Positions 63,137 to 64,000 of a DNA stretch of 64,000 nt are shown here, one piece after another. The number at the start of each line of letters is the position of its first letter. Position 1 is the stretch's first letter. Under the pieces are notes generated by a model that made no database searches, was not told the DNA's origin, and saw only the letters and a list, made by a program, of their open reading frames with translations. A program made the position numbers and the translations under genes. The stretch lies in the NCBI GenBank assembly GCA_937912025.1, contig CALDOZ010000010.1, forward strand, positions 24,817 through 88,816, read 5' to 3'. This stretch comes from an uncultured Clostridia bacterium. Lineage in GTDB: Bacteria; Bacillota; Clostridia; Christensenellales; Borkfalkiaceae.

Positions 63137-64000
63137 TTAGTACATTCCGCCCATATTAGCGTTAGGGTTAACTGGTTCTGGTTGAGGAATATCGGTAACA
63201 ATACTTTCAGTAGTCAATAACGTTGAAGCGATTGACGCTGCGTTTTGAAGGGCAGAACGCGTAACTTTAGTAGGGTCAATAATACCTGCAGTAACCATAT
63301 CGCAATATTCGTTTTTATAAGCGTCAAAACCGTAGTATTTATCGTTGGCGCGTAAAATATCGTTTAATATAACCGAGCCGTCAAGCCCTGCGTTTTTAGC
63401 AATTTGTCTTACAGGCTCTTCAACTGCGCGAAGTATAATTTCAGCGCCCGTTTTTTCATCGCCACTTAACGTTTTAGCAAGTTCTTTAAGGGCAGGAATA
63501 GTTGTTAAAAGGGCAGTTCCACCACCAGGCACAATACCTTCTTCAACCGCTGCTTTAGTTGCCGCTAACGCGTCTTCAATACGAAGTTTCTTTTCTTTCA
63601 TTTCAACTTCGGTTGCGGCACCTACGGAAATAACTGCTACGCCACCTGCAAGTTTTGCAAGACGTTCTTGCAATTTTTCTCTATCGTAATCGGATTTCGT
63701 TTCGGCAATTTGTGCTTTAATGGAAGCAACTCTTGCTTTAATATCTTCGGGCATACCTGCACCGTCAACGATGGTAGTGGTTTCTTTATCGATACGAACG
63801 GTTCCTGCTCTACCAAGCATATCCGTCGTAACGTCTTTGAATTCAACACCAAGGTCGTTGGAAATAACGGTACCACCCGTCAAAATAGCGATATCTTGAA
63901 GCATATCTTTTCTTCTGTCACCAAATCCGGGTGCTTTTACTGCAACGGAGTTGAATACACCTTTTAATTTATTAACGATAAGTGCGGCAAGTGCCTCGCC
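63137..64000 (-). CDS. groEL: Chaperonin GroEL (N-terminal part beyond the window)
   Basis: The last 287 residues of GroEL, on the - strand and running off the right edge. The frame is open past the first Met; the part before it reads NKLKGVFNSVAVKAPGFGDR. IVPGGGTALL and AGLDGSVILNDI-type segments and EYCDMVTAGIIDPTKV are conserved, and the C terminus has the short GGM-type tail ANMGGMY. GroEL folds proteins in the cytoplasm. The GroES gene, if adjacent, lies outside. Confidence 0.96.
   Translation of the reverse strand, partial: GEALAALIVNKLKGVFNSVAVKAPGFGDRRKDMLQDIAILTGGTVISNDLGVEFKDVTTDMLGRAGTVRIDKETTTIVDGAGMPEDIKARVASIKAQIAETKSDYDREKLQERLAKLAGGVAVISVGAATEVEMKEKKLRIEDALAATKAAVEEGIVPGGGTALLTTIPALKELAKTLSGDEKTGAEIILRAVEEPVRQIAKNAGLDGSVILNDILRANDKYYGFDAYKNEYCDMVTAGIIDPTKVTRSALQNAASIASTLLTTESIVTDIPQPEPVNPNANMGGMY

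Noticed and set aside
1..64000. tRNA, rRNA, CRISPR array or prophage
   Set aside because: No cloverleaf-type sequence, spaced identical repeats, or phage gene block was seen by reading; a covariance-model search was not possible.

Overview
The window reads as one contiguous chromosomal stretch of an AT-rich Bacillota genome, most likely an uncultured anaerobic Clostridia-type gut bacterium. The evidence is the family resemblance of the housekeeping genes (comM-dprA-topA-hslVU order, GlgC/GlgD pair, RNase Y, RimO-PgsA-CinA-RecA order), anaerobic chemistry (pyruvate formate-lyase, rubrerythrin with a PerR-like regulator), strong AGGAGG ribosome sites and TTGACA/TATAAT promoters. The exact lineage cannot be named from sequence alone. 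About 55 genes are present, nearly all on the + strand. I saw no rRNA, tRNA, CRISPR array, prophage or transposase gene. Layout: 1-7856 is a housekeeping run (partial comM, dprA, topA, hslV, hslU, hisS, trxA). 7879-9982 holds a divergent lipid kinase and a PerR-like/rubrerythrin peroxide-stress operon with a Fur-type box. 10107-15496 is a tightly packed operon of poorly characterised genes: a DUF4250-like protein, a His/Cys-rich lipoprotein, a RimK-like ATP-grasp enzyme, YhcH-like and YbaK-like proteins, two related membrane proteins and an AraC regulator. 15583-23466 holds a MocA-type oxidoreductase, the pyruvate formate-lyase locus, a sugar isomerase-like protein, DUF554 and an M19 peptidase. 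23600-33746 is a full glycogen synthesis and breakdown cluster (glgB, glgC, glgD, glgA, glgP, GH13 enzyme). 33743-50129 is mostly housekeeping (tex, acpP, M3 peptidase, ftsK/spoIIIE, rimO, pgsA, cinA, recA, rny, a NahK-like kinase, dxs). 50148-53116 is a two-subunit membrane protein set with an M20 peptidase. 53169-53745 looks like a small foreign cassette. 53892-63043 is a carbohydrate-use region (esterase, MgtC-like protein, beta-propeller, large glycosidase, MFS transporter, GH2). groEL enters from the right edge on the - strand. The most striking observation is that pyruvate formate-lyase is encoded in two pieces: a 677-residue body with the Cys-Cys active site but no glycyl-radical domain, followed by a separate 77-residue gene with its own ribosome site that carries the glycyl-radical loop. 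The two pieces together equal one normal PFL. They sit behind the activating enzyme gene and a small CxxC thioredoxin-like protein. Other points of interest are a possible terminator/antiterminator leader before glgA, tandem repeats before recA, a prion-like linker in FtsK, and strong context-dependent codon use.
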